Shown here: positions 8,114-17,711 of the stretch, piece by piece
Layout of the letters: each line of letters begins with the position of its first letter
Position numbering within the stretch: the first letter of the stretch is position 1
DNA from: Zelonia costaricensis
Taxonomy: Eukaryota; Euglenozoa; Kinetoplastea; Trypanosomatida; Trypanosomatidae
DNA length: 31,741 nucleotides
NCBI GenBank assembly: GCA_030849075.1
Contig: JASAOO010003243.1
Coordinates: 1-31,741 of the forward strand
Reading direction: 5' to 3'
Translations under genes and position numbers: made by a program
The notes under the pieces: generated by a model
Database searches by the model: none
Told to the model about the DNA's origin: nothing
What the model saw: the letters and a program-made list of their open reading frames with translations, nothing else

Positions 8114-11100
8114 TCACGCGGTTGGCGGCGGCATCCACCGCAGATGCTTCGAGAAGGGGAAGCTCATGAACGGGTGCTTCAGCAAGTCCGCCGCGCGCGG
8201 CCGCTGCGTTGGATCAACGCGCAGGCACTGTTGAAGGAAGTCCCGGTACACCGCAAAGCCGTCGTGCTCGCTCGTCTTGCCCTCTGCTCGGACCTCCGCC
8301 AGCTCCTGCTCCGAGGGCAGCCCGTGTGGCGGGGTGCCGCTGCGGCTGACGCGGTAGAGGAAGACGAACGGGTTCGCGTTGGGCTTCTCGCGCCAGATGG
8401 GGCGGTCCAGCATCTCAATCCCAACGCACCCGAGGGACCAGATGTCGGCGGCCGCGGGGGACTTCACGGTGCCCTGGATCACCTCGGGCGCCATGAACTG
8501 CGGCGAGCCGACGGGGAAGCCGCCGTCCCCGGCGCCGGCCGGCGCGCCGCCGTCGCTGCCCGTCAGCGGCGACGCGGCGGCGACGGCCGCGATGGTGGCG
8601 GCCTCGCACGGCGCCCCAGTGCTGCTGCCGAAGTCGGAGAGCTTCACGCGCCCATTCTTTGTGACCAGGATGTTCTCGCCCTTGATGTCGCGGTGGGCGA
8701 TGGAGAGGCCGTGCAGGTACTTGAGCCCGTTCAGGATCTGATGCATGTATTGCTGAATCGCGAGCATCGTCAGCGCCCCGAAGCGGTCCACCAGCGAGCG
8801 GATGGTGCCGCACTCGACGTACTCGGTAAAGACGCGCAAGTCGCGCGTCGTCGTGTTCAGCGAGCTGCCCAGGAAGCGGATGATGTTCTTGTGCCGCGCG
8901 GCGCAGAGCACGTCGAGCTCGCGCTGGAGACTCTCCATCTCAGACGGCGCCACCGACTCGCCAATCGTCATGACCTTCACCGCCACCATCAGGGTGCCGC
9001 GGTGTGTCTGCAGCAGGCCCATGTACACGGAGCCAAAGGTGCCGCGGCCAAGCAGGTTGCCGAGCTGGATGTGGTCGAGGTCCTCCATCGTGATCTCGTC
9101 CAGCTTGCGCCGCCGTACCACCGAGGAGCGGGAGGTGTTCACGCTGGTATAGCTCTGCGAGCGGCAGAAGTCGCCCCGGCCGCTCTCTGCCGGGGCCGCC
9201 GGGGTGGCGCGATACGCGTTGAGGGCGTCTGCCGTGAGGTAACCCGGCTTGACGGCGGTGTCCGCCGTGGCCGCCGCCGCCGTCCCCGCCGCGGCTCCGT
9301 CACTGACCGAGGCCGGCGCCGTCGCCGCGCCCGCAGTGGTGCCCTTGGAGCGGCGACCGCCACGCGCGCCGGGCACGGCACCGCCGGGCCGCAGCCGCGG
9401 GGTTGCCACCGACCCGCCCGCCTCGGTCGGCTCGCTGGAGTGCCGCGGGGTGGCGCGAGGGCCCGCGCCGGTCGTCTTCAGCGCCGGCACCGACACCGCA
9501 CCGACCGGCAACCCGACGTACGCCTCAATCCCGAGCAACTTCACGATGTCCGGGTGGCGGATGTAGAAGGGGCTCTGCAATACCGTCTCGAGAAAGGCGG
9601 CCACCTCGGCGCGGCGCTCCTCCGTGAAGGCCTCGGTCGCGAAGCGCAGGCTCGGCAACCGCTTGAGTGGCACCGCTGGCAGCGCCGCCCCGGCCATGGA
9701 CTTGACCCGCTCCAGCGCAGGAATGATGTGCGTGTAGAGCGGCCGCTCATGCCCGAGCACGAGGTCGCCGCTCGCGCGGTCGCGCAAGGTCAGCCGGTAG
9801 GCGATCTTTTTCACCTCGATGGCCACCGCGGGGTGCGCGGCGCTGTCCATGATCTGGGTGTTGCCGTGCGCAGAGCGCTGGCGACTGCCGCGGTCGGCGC
9901 CGGCAAACGCGTCGCTGCCGCCGCTGCGCTGCCGGACGTGCCGTGTCACGGTGAAGCCGCCCGACTGTCCACCGGCGCAGACCTGTCGCTGATAGCCGTC
10001 GCTGGCATTGCGGAAGGAGCCGCTGCGCAACGATTCGGAGCGGCTGTGGGTGTGGCTGGAGGAGCGACTGCCCTCGTCGTTGCCGCTGCTCACACCGGCA
10101 CCGTGCGCGGCTGCCGCGTCGCTGCCCGACGCCGCCGTGGACGCGTCGGGGGAGCCCGCGAGCGGTGTTGACACCACGAGCTCGACGGTGATGGAGAGGG
10201 AGTCGATGTTCACCAGCGGCGGCACGGCGGGGGCCGGTGTTGCCGACTTCGCGGCTCGGGAGAGGCGGGGCCGCCGCGCCTCCTCGCCGCCGCTGACGTG
10301 CTTCCTCTTCGTCTTGCCATCGCCACCGCGCTTACCTGCGCCGTTGGAGGACGCCGCGGTGGTGCCCGCCGGTACCGCCAGCGCCGCGGACGTCGGGGAG
10401 GAGGACGACACCGCGGACGAGGACGCAGACGAGGACGCGCGGGGGCCGCGGCCCATCCCGTGCGACACCGACGCGGAAGATGACGACGCCGACGATGACG
10501 TCGAGGGCGCACCCCCGTCCTCGTCGCTGCCGGACCGGCTGCCGCTCTCCCAGTCCGCGCGGCCGCGGCGTGTGTTGGATTCACGTAGTGCTGCGGTGCC
10601 CGTAGTGCCGCGCGGCATGCGGTTGAGAGAGGACGAGGCGGCGCTGAGGCTGTTGCGGGGGTCGGCGTGCGAGCTGGGTGCGGCAGGGCCCCCGCCAGCG
10701 GGCGCCGTCACGCTGGAGGAGCCGGCGGCGCTGGAGACGTGCGAGCCGCGGCGGCCGCCGGTCAGCCGACCGCTTTGGGTGGCCACGGCGGCGGTGGCGG
10801 GGGACGCGGCCGTCTGAGCCTGCAAGTTGCGGGAGCGACGGCCCACGGTGGAGGAAGAAATGGAGTTGGTGCGGCTGGCGGCGCGGGGGGCGGGGGGGTA
10901 GGCGCAGCTATCGGGCGTGGCGCCAGGCGTTGGCGTCGACCCGGCCCGCCCCTCCCCGCGGGCCGTCTGCGGGAGGTGGTGGTGCCGCAGGCTCGCGGCC
11001 GACGACGACGCGCCGTCGTCACGAGGGGTGCTGGGGCGGGAGTGGTAGGGGTCCGAGTCCGTATCGGCGCACCCGCCTGCCGCGAGCGCCGCACCACCTC

Positions 11101-12274
11101 TCGCACGCGACGGCGATGCGCCGCTGCGGGGGCGCAAGGTGTCCTTCATCAGCTCCGATGAGGTCTCCTCCTCCTCGACGCACCGCACAGTGACGGAGTG
11201 GCGGTTCAGGGTGCTCGTGAGGCTCTGCCGCGCCCGCACCACCGCGCCCGGCGTCGCCGCCATTGTTGTCGTCGGGGTTGCCGGCTTGGCGGTGGTGCTG
11301 GCGGCCTGTGGCACCGGGGTGCCTGTTGGAGGGGTGGCTGGTGCCGACTTGCTGTCTGGCCTAGCGGCGAGGCCGCCTACCGCGGAGGACGGGGGCGACC
11401 AGAGGCCCGTCTTGGACGTCTGCGACCCGTTGCGCGGGGGCAGGCGGGAGGGCGGGGCTTTGCTGTTGCGTCCGCCCGCGATCACCGACGCCGTCGGCTG
11501 CGGCGGCGCCGCTGCGTCGTCATGTGCACGACCGGAGAGCGGCGTCGCGCGGCGGCACGGCGGTTCGACTGGGGTGCCCGAGACGCTGTAGACGCTCCCC
11601 GTGCCGCTCGCGCTCGACACCCGCTTGCCGCCGGCCCCTGCGCCGGACGTGACGAGCGGCGGCGGCGTGCGGCGCGCCTCGGCGTTCACGCTGCCGGCCA
11701 CCGCGGCGCCGCCCGCCGCAGCAGCAGCAGCAGCGCAGGAGGAGTCGTGCGAGGTGGAGGCGGAGTGGCCGGCGTCGTTGCTGTTCTCCAGTGGGGTGCG
11801 CTGCTGGGTGTCGGTGTGCTCGTCTGCCGAGTGGTTGTGTCCGTGTCGCACAACGGCGCGGTAGACTGCGGTGCCGCTGATGTACTCCTCGATGGGGCGC
11901 AGGGCGCTGCTGCGGGACGTGGAGCCGCCGGTGGTACTGCTGAAGTCCTCCCCAGTAGGGGGCAGCGACGAAGACGAGCTGTTCAGGCGCTGCCGGCGGT
12001 TCGTCGACTCGCTGGGAGGGACGGAGAAGGCGTTGTCGAAGCCCCCGTTCGGGCTGCGTGCGGGCAGTGCCTGGGAGAGGAACTGGGTGGCCTGCCGCTT
12101 CTGCAACTTCGCGTAGTGCTTGTTTGCTGGCTTGCCAATGCAGTTGGCACACTTGAGGCCGGACTTGCGCAGGACGAGGTCGTCGCTGAAGGTGCCGCAC
12201 ACAATGCAGAAGGCCCGCGGTCCGTCGTACATGGAGGTCGACACGGACCCGCTAATACGCGACACGGAGTCCAT
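8114..12274 (-). CDS. STE11/MEKK-like protein kinase with zinc motif and PX-like module
   Basis: A Ser/Thr protein kinase of 1386 residues, very long for the family. The N-terminus carries a zinc-binding pattern: Cys23, Cys26, Cys42, Cys45. A Ser/Ala/Gly/Pro-rich, probably disordered region of nearly 770 residues follows. At about 817-922 there is a compact section (AIEVKKIAYRLTLRD ... ERRAEVAAFLETVL ... RHPDIVKLLGIE) whose second half resembles the C-terminal helices of PX phosphoinositide-binding domains (inference). The kinase domain spans about 1068-1371: glycine loop GRGTFG 1076-1081, VAVK Lys1100, C-helix Glu1119, HRD 1194-1196 in HRDIKGEN, DFG 1214-1216, APE 1262-1264 and DIWSLGC. All catalytic residues are present, so it should be active. 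The activation segment has about 45 residues between DFG and APE, with an Ala/Gly-rich insert. The HRDIKGEN and GSPQFMAPEV motifs fit the MAP-kinase-kinase-kinase group. I chose ATG 12274 over the in-frame ATG at 12424 because an acceptor AG lies at 12292 and the zinc motif follows closely. Confidence 0.93.
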   Translation of the reverse strand: MDSVSRISGSVSTSMYDGPRAFCIVCGTFSDDLVLRKSGLKCANCIGKPANKHYAKLQKRQATQFLSQALPARSPNGGFDNAFSVPPSESTNRRQRLNSSSSSLPPTGEDFSSTTGGSTSRSSALRPIEEYISGTAVYRAVVRHGHNHSADEHTDTQQRTPLENSNDAGHSASTSHDSSCAAAAAAAGGAAVAGSVNAEARRTPPPLVTSGAGAGGKRVSSASGTGSVYSVSGTPVEPPCRRATPLSGRAHDDAAAPPQPTASVIAGGRNSKAPPSRLPPRNGSQTSKTGLWSPPSSAVGGLAARPDSKSAPATPPTGTPVPQAASTTAKPATPTTTMAATPGAVVRARQSLTSTLNRHSVTVRCVEEEETSSELMKDTLRPRSGASPSRARGGAALAAGGCADTDSDPYHSRPSTPRDDGASSSAASLRHHHLPQTARGEGRAGSTPTPGATPDSCAYPPAPRAASRTNSISSSTVGRRSRNLQAQTAASPATAAVATQSGRLTGGRRGSHVSSAAGSSSVTAPAGGGPAAPSSHADPRNSLSAASSSLNRMPRGTTGTAALRESNTRRGRADWESGSRSGSDEDGGAPSTSSSASSSSASVSHGMGRGPRASSSASSSAVSSSSPTSAALAVPAGTTAASSNGAGKRGGDGKTKRKHVSGGEEARRPRLSRAAKSATPAPAVPPLVNIDSLSITVELVVSTPLAGSPDASTAASGSDAAAAHGAGVSSGNDEGSRSSSHTHSRSESLRSGSFRNASDGYQRQVCAGGQSGGFTVTRHVRQRSGGSDAFAGADRGSRQRSAHGNTQIMDSAAHPAVAIEVKKIAYRLTLRDRASGDLVLGHERPLYTHIIPALERVKSMAGAALPAVPLKRLPSLRFATEAFTEERRAEVAAFLETVLQSPFYIRHPDIVKLLGIEAYVGLPVGAVSVPALKTTGAGPRATPRHSSEPTEAGGSVATPRLRPGGAVPGARGGRRSKGTTAGAATAPASVSDGAAAGTAAAATADTAVKPGYLTADALNAYRATPAAPAESGRGDFCRSQSYTSVNTSRSSVVRRRKLDEITMEDLDHIQLGNLLGRGTFGSVYMGLLQTHRGTLMVAVKVMTIGESVAPSEMESLQRELDVLCAARHKNIIRFLGSSLNTTTRDLRVFTEYVECGTIRSLVDRFGALTMLAIQQYMHQILNGLKYLHGLSIAHRDIKGENILVTKNGRVKLSDFGSSTGAPCEAATIAAVAAASPLTGSDGGAPAGAGDGGFPVGSPQFMAPEVIQGTVKSPAAADIWSLGCVGIEMLDRPIWREKPNANPFVFLYRVSRSGTPPHGLPSEQELAEVRAEGKTSEHDGFAVYRDFLQQCLRVDPTQRPRAADLLKHPFMSFPFSKHLRWMPPPTA

Positions 12275-12291
12275 CTTCGGCTGCCGAACTC

Positions 12292-12335
12292 CTACAAGAC
12301 AGACGATGTAGAAAGTACGAGAGAGAGAGAGGAGG
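12292..12335 (-). promoter_or_regulatory. Polypyrimidine tract and splice acceptor of the kinase gene
   Basis: The minus strand reads CCTCTCTCTCTCTCTCG, then TACTTTCTACATCGTCTGTC, then TTGTAG ending at 12292, 17 bases before the ATG at 12274. It matches the trypanosomatid trans-splice acceptor layout and supports the shorter start. A second AG (TTCGGCAG) lies a few bases downstream. Confidence 0.65.
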
Positions 12336-12917
12336 CGGTGGCGGCGACGCCACACACACCAGCCGGCACTCGCGAGGAGTGGAGGCAGGAGGCAGGAGGG
12401 AGAGGGGGGGGGGAGGAGGCACACGGAGGCAATAGAGCAGGAGCAGAGACGGCAAGAAGAGGCTATCTCGTACGCGCACCTACGCGAGAGCGGACGACAC
12501 GGTGTCAGCGGTGGGGAAGGGGGGGGCGTAGAAGACTGCGGTGAGAGTCAACAAGGTGGAGAGTCGGTGGGGGGGCAGGTGGGCGCAGTCGATACACATG
12601 CACAGACACGAACACACACACACACACGCGAACACAAAATCGTGGCTCGGCTCGACAACAGCTTTATTCTGTGGTTGTGTGCTTTGAAGAGCCTAGGAGC
12701 GAGAAGAAAACGGAGGGGGGAGCAACGAGGCCGGCCGGCGGTGCTCGCATACGGGCGTGTGGGGGTGCGCTTATCGAGTCGGGGTCTTCCTCTGAGCACC
12801 TACCACCTCGGGGCTTTAGTTACAGTGGCACTCACTCGATCTCTTGTGCTGCAGCCGTGAACAACTACACCACAGCGCGAGGCGCTGAGCCGCACAGTTC
12901 GGGGACAAGAGCGCTGT

Positions 12918-12950
12918 GGGGAGGTGGGGTGGGGTGGGGGGGGGGGGGGG
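12918..12950 (+). other. G-quadruplex motif
   Basis: Four G runs of at least four (12918-12921, 12926-12929, 12931-12934, 12936-12950) separated by loops of one to four bases. The G-rich strand is the template strand for minus-strand transcription. It lies about 640 bases upstream of the kinase ATG. Confidence 0.7.
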
Positions 12951-13326
12951 AGGCACCGCGCACACCACACCCAGTCGCGCGAAAGAAAGAAAAGGGGAGG
13001 AGGTAGAAGAGGACACTGCAGCAACGTCGATTGGGGGTGGACGGGGGTAAAGGGGGAAAACCCGAAAGAAACTAACAAAAGAGCGTGACGATGTTCGAGT
13101 GCGGCAGGAGGCGGTGGTGCGCACCGCAGCAAACCACACACACACACAGAGAGAGACAGAGAGACACAGGCACAGACAGACACGCGAGCACGCAGCACAG
13201 CACACACAAAGAAAAAAAACAAAGAAGAAACAAGAGATAACGCGCGCTGTGTTCCACGGTGCCAGGCACAAGAGTCCGCGTGAGATTCAAACTAACGACG
13301 CGCGTTTCCAGCGATACGTACACGCA

Positions 13327-13380
13327 GGCACACACACACACACACACGTACGTACACGTACACGTACACGCACACACACG
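13327..13380. repeat. CA array with GTACAC repeats
   Basis: A CA run followed by alternating CGTACGTACACGTACACGTA and a second CA run. The whole stretch is alternating purine-pyrimidine and so prone to Z-DNA. Confidence 0.8.
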
Positions 13381-13944
13381 CAGGCACAGACACAGAGCGA
13401 GGAAGAAAGGCACAGAGAGAGTAGATCACCAGCGTCGCAGCACTGCGACTTGTCAACAGCCTCGATCAGCACGAGAGCGACGAAAAGGGGGGTGGGGGGT
13501 GGAGAGGAACACTAAATCACAAGACAGGAGAAAGCGCACAGGAGCAAAGACAAGTACAGAGAGAAAGATGAGGGGGGAACGGAGGACTCGCTCAGAGCGA
13601 CAGCAGAGGCAGTGGGGAGGGTGAGAAAGCCCCCACAGCCGTGAAGGGAACAGAAAGGAAGCAGAAGACGAGTAACGCTGACACGGACAATAATGAAACA
13701 AGAGAAGATCAACGCGCGGGACGGGTACGGAGTGAGAGAGAAGGATGCGTGTTTGTGTGTTTTGCAGGAGAAGGTGGAGGACGATCAGATCGAACGACGG
13801 CGGAACCGTACGGTCTGGAGAGGACCCACTGGAGGCGGAGAGCTGGGAGGGAGGGAGGGGAGGGTGGAAGGGAGGCTGCGAAGTACGTGCGGTGGCGAGC
13901 TGCCAAGTTGCGAAGACGCCGGGCAAGTGCGCGAGAGCGCGGTG

Positions 13945-13946
<2 letters not shown>

Positions 13947-13982
<36 letters not shown>

Positions 13983-13994
13983 TGTGTTTGTGTG
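13947..13994. repeat. (TG)n microsatellite
   Basis: About 16 TG units on the plus strand, extended by TTTGTGTGTTTGTGTG. One of the longest GT arrays in the window. Confidence 0.9.
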
Positions 13995-14757
13995 ATGGGG
14001 CACAAAGATGGAAACCACAACAAACAAGCAAAAAACGGAGATGAGAGACGCGAGAGGCGCACCAAGAAGATCAACAGAACGAAGGAAGGGGGAAAAGGGG
14101 GGAACGATGTACGATGTGCGGAAAGCAGGTCGCTGCTACTGCTGCTGCCGCTACACGGAAGTACACGCGCGGCACGCACGGAAAGAGAGAGAGCGAGAAA
14201 GATGCGCTAACCGATAGGTACAGGTATGAGACAAGCACGCCAACTACACAGACACACGCACACACGCACCCACCCTCGCTCTGCGGGAAACAGTGCGAGG
14301 AGCTCCCTCACCGCCCTTCAAGCTGTGTATTGTTCGTAGCTTTGGCTGCGTAGCGTCCGGGCGGAACGCACTCAGCTTCTTGTTGCACGACACGTCTCCG
14401 ACGCACGAGCGCACCAAGCTGGCTCGCAAACAAGCGATGTCCTTCCTCCGTCACGCCCTCGCGAGGACGGGGAGCGCCGCGATGCCGCCACCACACGCAC
14501 GGAGTGGACCGCCACAGATGACAGAGAGAAGAAAAAAAAAAGAGCAAGAGAGGACACAACGAGCGGAGAGCTCGATGTCGCGCGCTACGCGCCTGTGGTG
14601 TCGCTCTTCCCCCCGATTGCAGCTCCACAACGCACAACAGAGGAAAGGAAGAGTCGAGACACCAGCGGCCGTAGCGGCGGTCGTAGCGGGAGGCTGCAGG
14701 GGGTCGTCTATCAGACTTTGCGCGTGTGGGCGTTCCCGCTTTCCCTCGCTCGATTTC

Positions 14758-14773
14758 GGGGGGGGGGGGGGGG
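14758..14773. repeat. 16-base G homopolymer
   Basis: The longest single G run in the window, on the plus strand in spacer DNA. Its true length is uncertain, as with any long homopolymer. Confidence 0.85.
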
Positions 14774-15842
14774 TTTGCCCACTCACGTGTGCGTCCGTTT
14801 GCGTCTGCGTCTTCTCCGGCCCTTCTTCAACGGAACGGAGCCGCAAGTGGGAACGAATCGTGCCCCGTTGTGTGTGTGTGTGTGTGTGTGTGGACGGGTG
14901 GAAGGGGGAGGGGAGGCGTACGCGGAAGCCACCCGAGCTCTCCGTGTGAAGTCACAGGCAAAGGATGCCGCGGTGGGTGGGTAGGGCTGACGAGTCGATG
15001 ATGGCGTTGGCAGGTCGAGACATAAAAAAGATAATTGGACGGGACGAGAGAGAGAGCCGGTGGGAGCCGGCAGATATGTGCGGCGTCAACGTGATCGGGG
15101 AGCAGCAGCTGTAGCAGCACCAGCAGCACAGCAGCAGCGCAGCACAGCACAGCACACGTGCACCGAAGCGCTGATGCACGCGCACCGGCACAAACTCCAA
15201 AAGAGAAAGCAGAAATGGCCGTGAAGGAGCGGGTGGTCGAGAGATGAATATGTACGCGCGCAGATGTGTACCTGTGTGTGTGTGTGTGTATGTTGATTGG
15301 GAGGGGCACACACGCACTCAGGGGTCAGGGGAAGGGTGAAGGGGGGTGTGGCTTCGATGTTTGATGGAGGGAAGGAGAGTGACTGGGTGAGAAGTGGGGG
15401 GGACGTCTTGCAAGAACGTGGCGGGAAAAGTAAGGAAGACGCACAAGTACACACTGAGCAAGCCGGTGAGGCAGATATAAGGTCGATTGTGACGGTGAGT
15501 GAATGCAGCTAAAGAGTGGGGCGAGGAGAGAGGGGAGTGGACCAGTGACACGGGAGCGAGTGGGAGGGAGGTAAGGTTGTGGTGAGCAATGCTGACGCTG
15601 CGTGGGTGGGTGAGAGCACGGTTGGCTTCCGTCACGCGCTTCACTGTGTGGCGGTGCAACACCGGATGTGCCGAGGTATCGTGAGTATGGGCAAGCGTGT
15701 TGTGCGCGAGCGAGATCCGATTGAGGGGCCACCAGCGCCGGTTGAACACAAGGGAGGGAGAAGCGAGAGATGCGATGCGGAGTTCGAGGAAGGGAGAGTG
15801 GGCAGTGCGGACGAGCGCGCTGCGAGGGTGCACATCCGCGCT

Positions 15843-15898
15843 CACACACACACACATACCTGGGTGCCAGCATGCATGCACCTATGTGTGTGTGTGTG
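15843..15898. repeat. CA/GT inverted repeat, 16-bp perfect stem
   Basis: Positions 15843-15858 (CA run ending CATA) are a perfect reverse complement of 15883-15898 (TATG then GT run). Inside the 24-base loop a second 5-bp stem forms (GGTGC 15863-15867 with GCACC 15878-15882), leaving a CAGCATGCAT loop. It could form a long hairpin in RNA from either strand or a cruciform in DNA. It lies about 1.8 kb downstream of the SR-protein stop codon. Confidence 0.75.
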
Positions 15899-15989
15899 TG
15901 TTTACGTCCGTCGTAAGCTGAAGCCCCCCCACACACACATCACTTGAAAAGCGGGAAAGAGAACAGCGCACCACCACACAAGCCCGTGT

Positions 15990-16410
15990 GCAACTCAAAG
16001 CTAGGTGAGGCCATCACCGCAGCAGCTTGCACACGCTGGAGATGGAGCCTTGGGCCGATGTCCCATGCGATGGGCTGCAGCACGACGAGCTACCACGGTG
16101 GCAGCGGGAGGAGGGGGGAGGCCCGCAACACCTCGATGCACGGACACGAGACCGTGTGAAAGTCGGCACCCCGGATGGGGACGATGGGCACGGCCACCGT
16201 AGCTGCCCTCGAGAGGCGCGATGATACTCGTGGCGGCACAAAGCCCGTTGTGCCGTGGCGCACGCAGCAGCATCCTGTGGGTGGGTGCGATTGTTGTTGC
16301 TGTTGGTCCTTTTTCTGTTCAAGGTGCGTCTCGTCGCACGTCCTCCGACGCTGACGCCGCGTGACAGCTTCGCACCGTCGAGGCAGTTAGGGTTTACCAC
16401 CGCCACCGCT
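15990..16410. mobile_element. Possible SIDER-type degenerate retroposon
   Basis: This block of about 420 bp stands out from its surroundings: balanced base composition, no microsatellite and no purine bias, bounded on both sides by CA/GT-rich DNA. From memory, its text (for example CTGGAGATGGAGCCTTGGG and GCTACCACGGTGGCAGCGGG) resembles the short interspersed degenerate retroposons (SIDER) common in Leishmania 3' UTRs. The length and the position 1.3 kb downstream of a stop codon also fit. Orientation and exact ends cannot be set by eye, and no clear A-tail or target-site duplication was found. Such elements are known to influence mRNA stability or translation in Leishmania. Confidence 0.4.
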
Positions 16411-17711
16411 TACAAGGCACGCACACGCCCACGAACCCGCACCCGCACGCGTCCCCCGGTGCGCTGCGCAGAGCAGCGAAATCGGCGGCACTGGAGAACT
16501 GGGAGAGAAGGAGGGGGGGCGGACGGAGGTGACGCAGAGGAGGACAGGGAAGGTGGGGTGGGGTGGGTGGCTGGAGCGAGGGGCAGCCGTGTGGCACACT
16601 CCGCCGCCACGCACAGGAGAGACAAACACACAAACACACACACACACGCACACGCGTCACATCCTGCAGACGCGGACGTACCCAACCACTTCTCTCAACA
16701 CGGACACGCACACAGACGCGCGCGTGTCGAGAAACAACAAAGGACAAACACGGCGGGGGAGGGGGGCACACAACACAACAATCCGGCGCCCTTGCCGACG
16801 CAGCGACGTCGAAACGGAGAAGTCGGCCAGAACACTATCAGAGAAGGAGACGGGGGGGGATACGACCCAAACGAACGGGAAGGGAGGTGGTGGAGGGGGG
16901 AGGGGGGAGGGGGGCGTACAGTGCGGCAGGCGATCGCGGTGAGACGAGCGGGCGAGGGAGGAATAAGTCTCACGTTCACTACTGTCTAGTTTGAGGGGAG
17001 GAGGGGGGCGGGTGCTGCTGTGTGGGTGGGCAGCCGGCGACGCGCCAGACCATCCCCCGCTGCGGCACCCCTTTCCCCCTTCTCGCCCAGCCAAGGAGCA
17101 CACATCGCAACTCTATCGATACGCGCCAACGCGCACACAGACACACACACACAAAGACCCACACTCCTTCGACGAGAAAAACAGAAGTGCGAGCGGCAAC
17201 GGGAGCGTTGCTCAGTACGGCCTTTCTCCTCCCACTCCGTCACCTCACCACCACGTCATCGTCACGGGCAGCGTCACCCGCACCCTTACACGAACAGACA
17301 CACGTGGACACACACACACACACACACACACAGCGACAACAACAACGACAACGCGCGCGTGGGTTTGCGCGCTGGGCGCTCTGTTCCATTTCGAGACCGC
17401 AGCGGAAAAGGGGGAGGCGGGGGAGGAAGAGACGCGGAGAACGCCAGTAGCGTGTGCGGAGGCGTAGGCAGAGGTTGCGTGCCTGCTGAGGTTTGTCGCG
17501 GGCCACTCTGGATGCAACTCCGCGCCAGGGGCTACCCGCCTTCCTCCCTCGCTGCGCCACTCAACACGCACTCGTGACTTCTTCCTTCACATCACGTAGC
17601 CTCGCGCCTCTGCATGACTGTGGCGCAGACAACCTCGTTAAGACGCCTGCGCCGCTGCCGTCAGCTCCGGCCCCACCCCACCCGTCGCTGCATTAGGCGG
17701 CGGTTCGCGCG

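Larger units (their letters stand above)
12336..17711. other. 5.4-kb spacer with repeats and a possible retroposon relic
   Basis: No coding frame can be supported on either strand. Open frames are short or repeat-driven, with no domain, no sustained GC3 pattern and no start near a good acceptor. The first part below 17711 is probably the long 3' UTR of the SR-protein gene. Purine bias on the plus strand dominates, broken by more balanced blocks at about 14280-14520, 14560-14760 and 15990-16410. CA/GT arrays lie at about 12605-12630, 13327-13380, 13947-13980, 14872-14892, 15270-15290, 16620-16648 and 17306-17332. A (CAG)-like patch lies at 15103-15160. Confidence 0.65.

Noticed and set aside
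7943..10171. 742-codon plus-strand open frame
   Set aside because: It lies antisense to the kinase catalytic region and is open only because of the GC-rich third positions of the real gene. Its product is an Arg/Ala/His-rich shadow with no domain.
12274..12424. N-terminal extension of the kinase by 50 residues
   Set aside because: The extension overlaps the polypyrimidine tract and acceptor AG at 12292, so it should not be in the mature mRNA.
11198..12544. 448-codon plus-strand open frame
   Set aside because: It is antisense to the kinase N-terminal region and reads as Gly/Arg/Ala-rich shadow sequence. It runs past the kinase start into repeat DNA.
14293..14949. 218-codon plus-strand open frame
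   Set aside because: It contains VCVCVCV repeats from a GT array and crosses a 16-G homopolymer. There is no domain and it is opposite to the transcription direction.
16387..16396. Telomere-like TTAGGGTTTA
   Set aside because: Less than two repeat units, so chance is sufficient. The same holds for GGGTTAGGGT near 6827.
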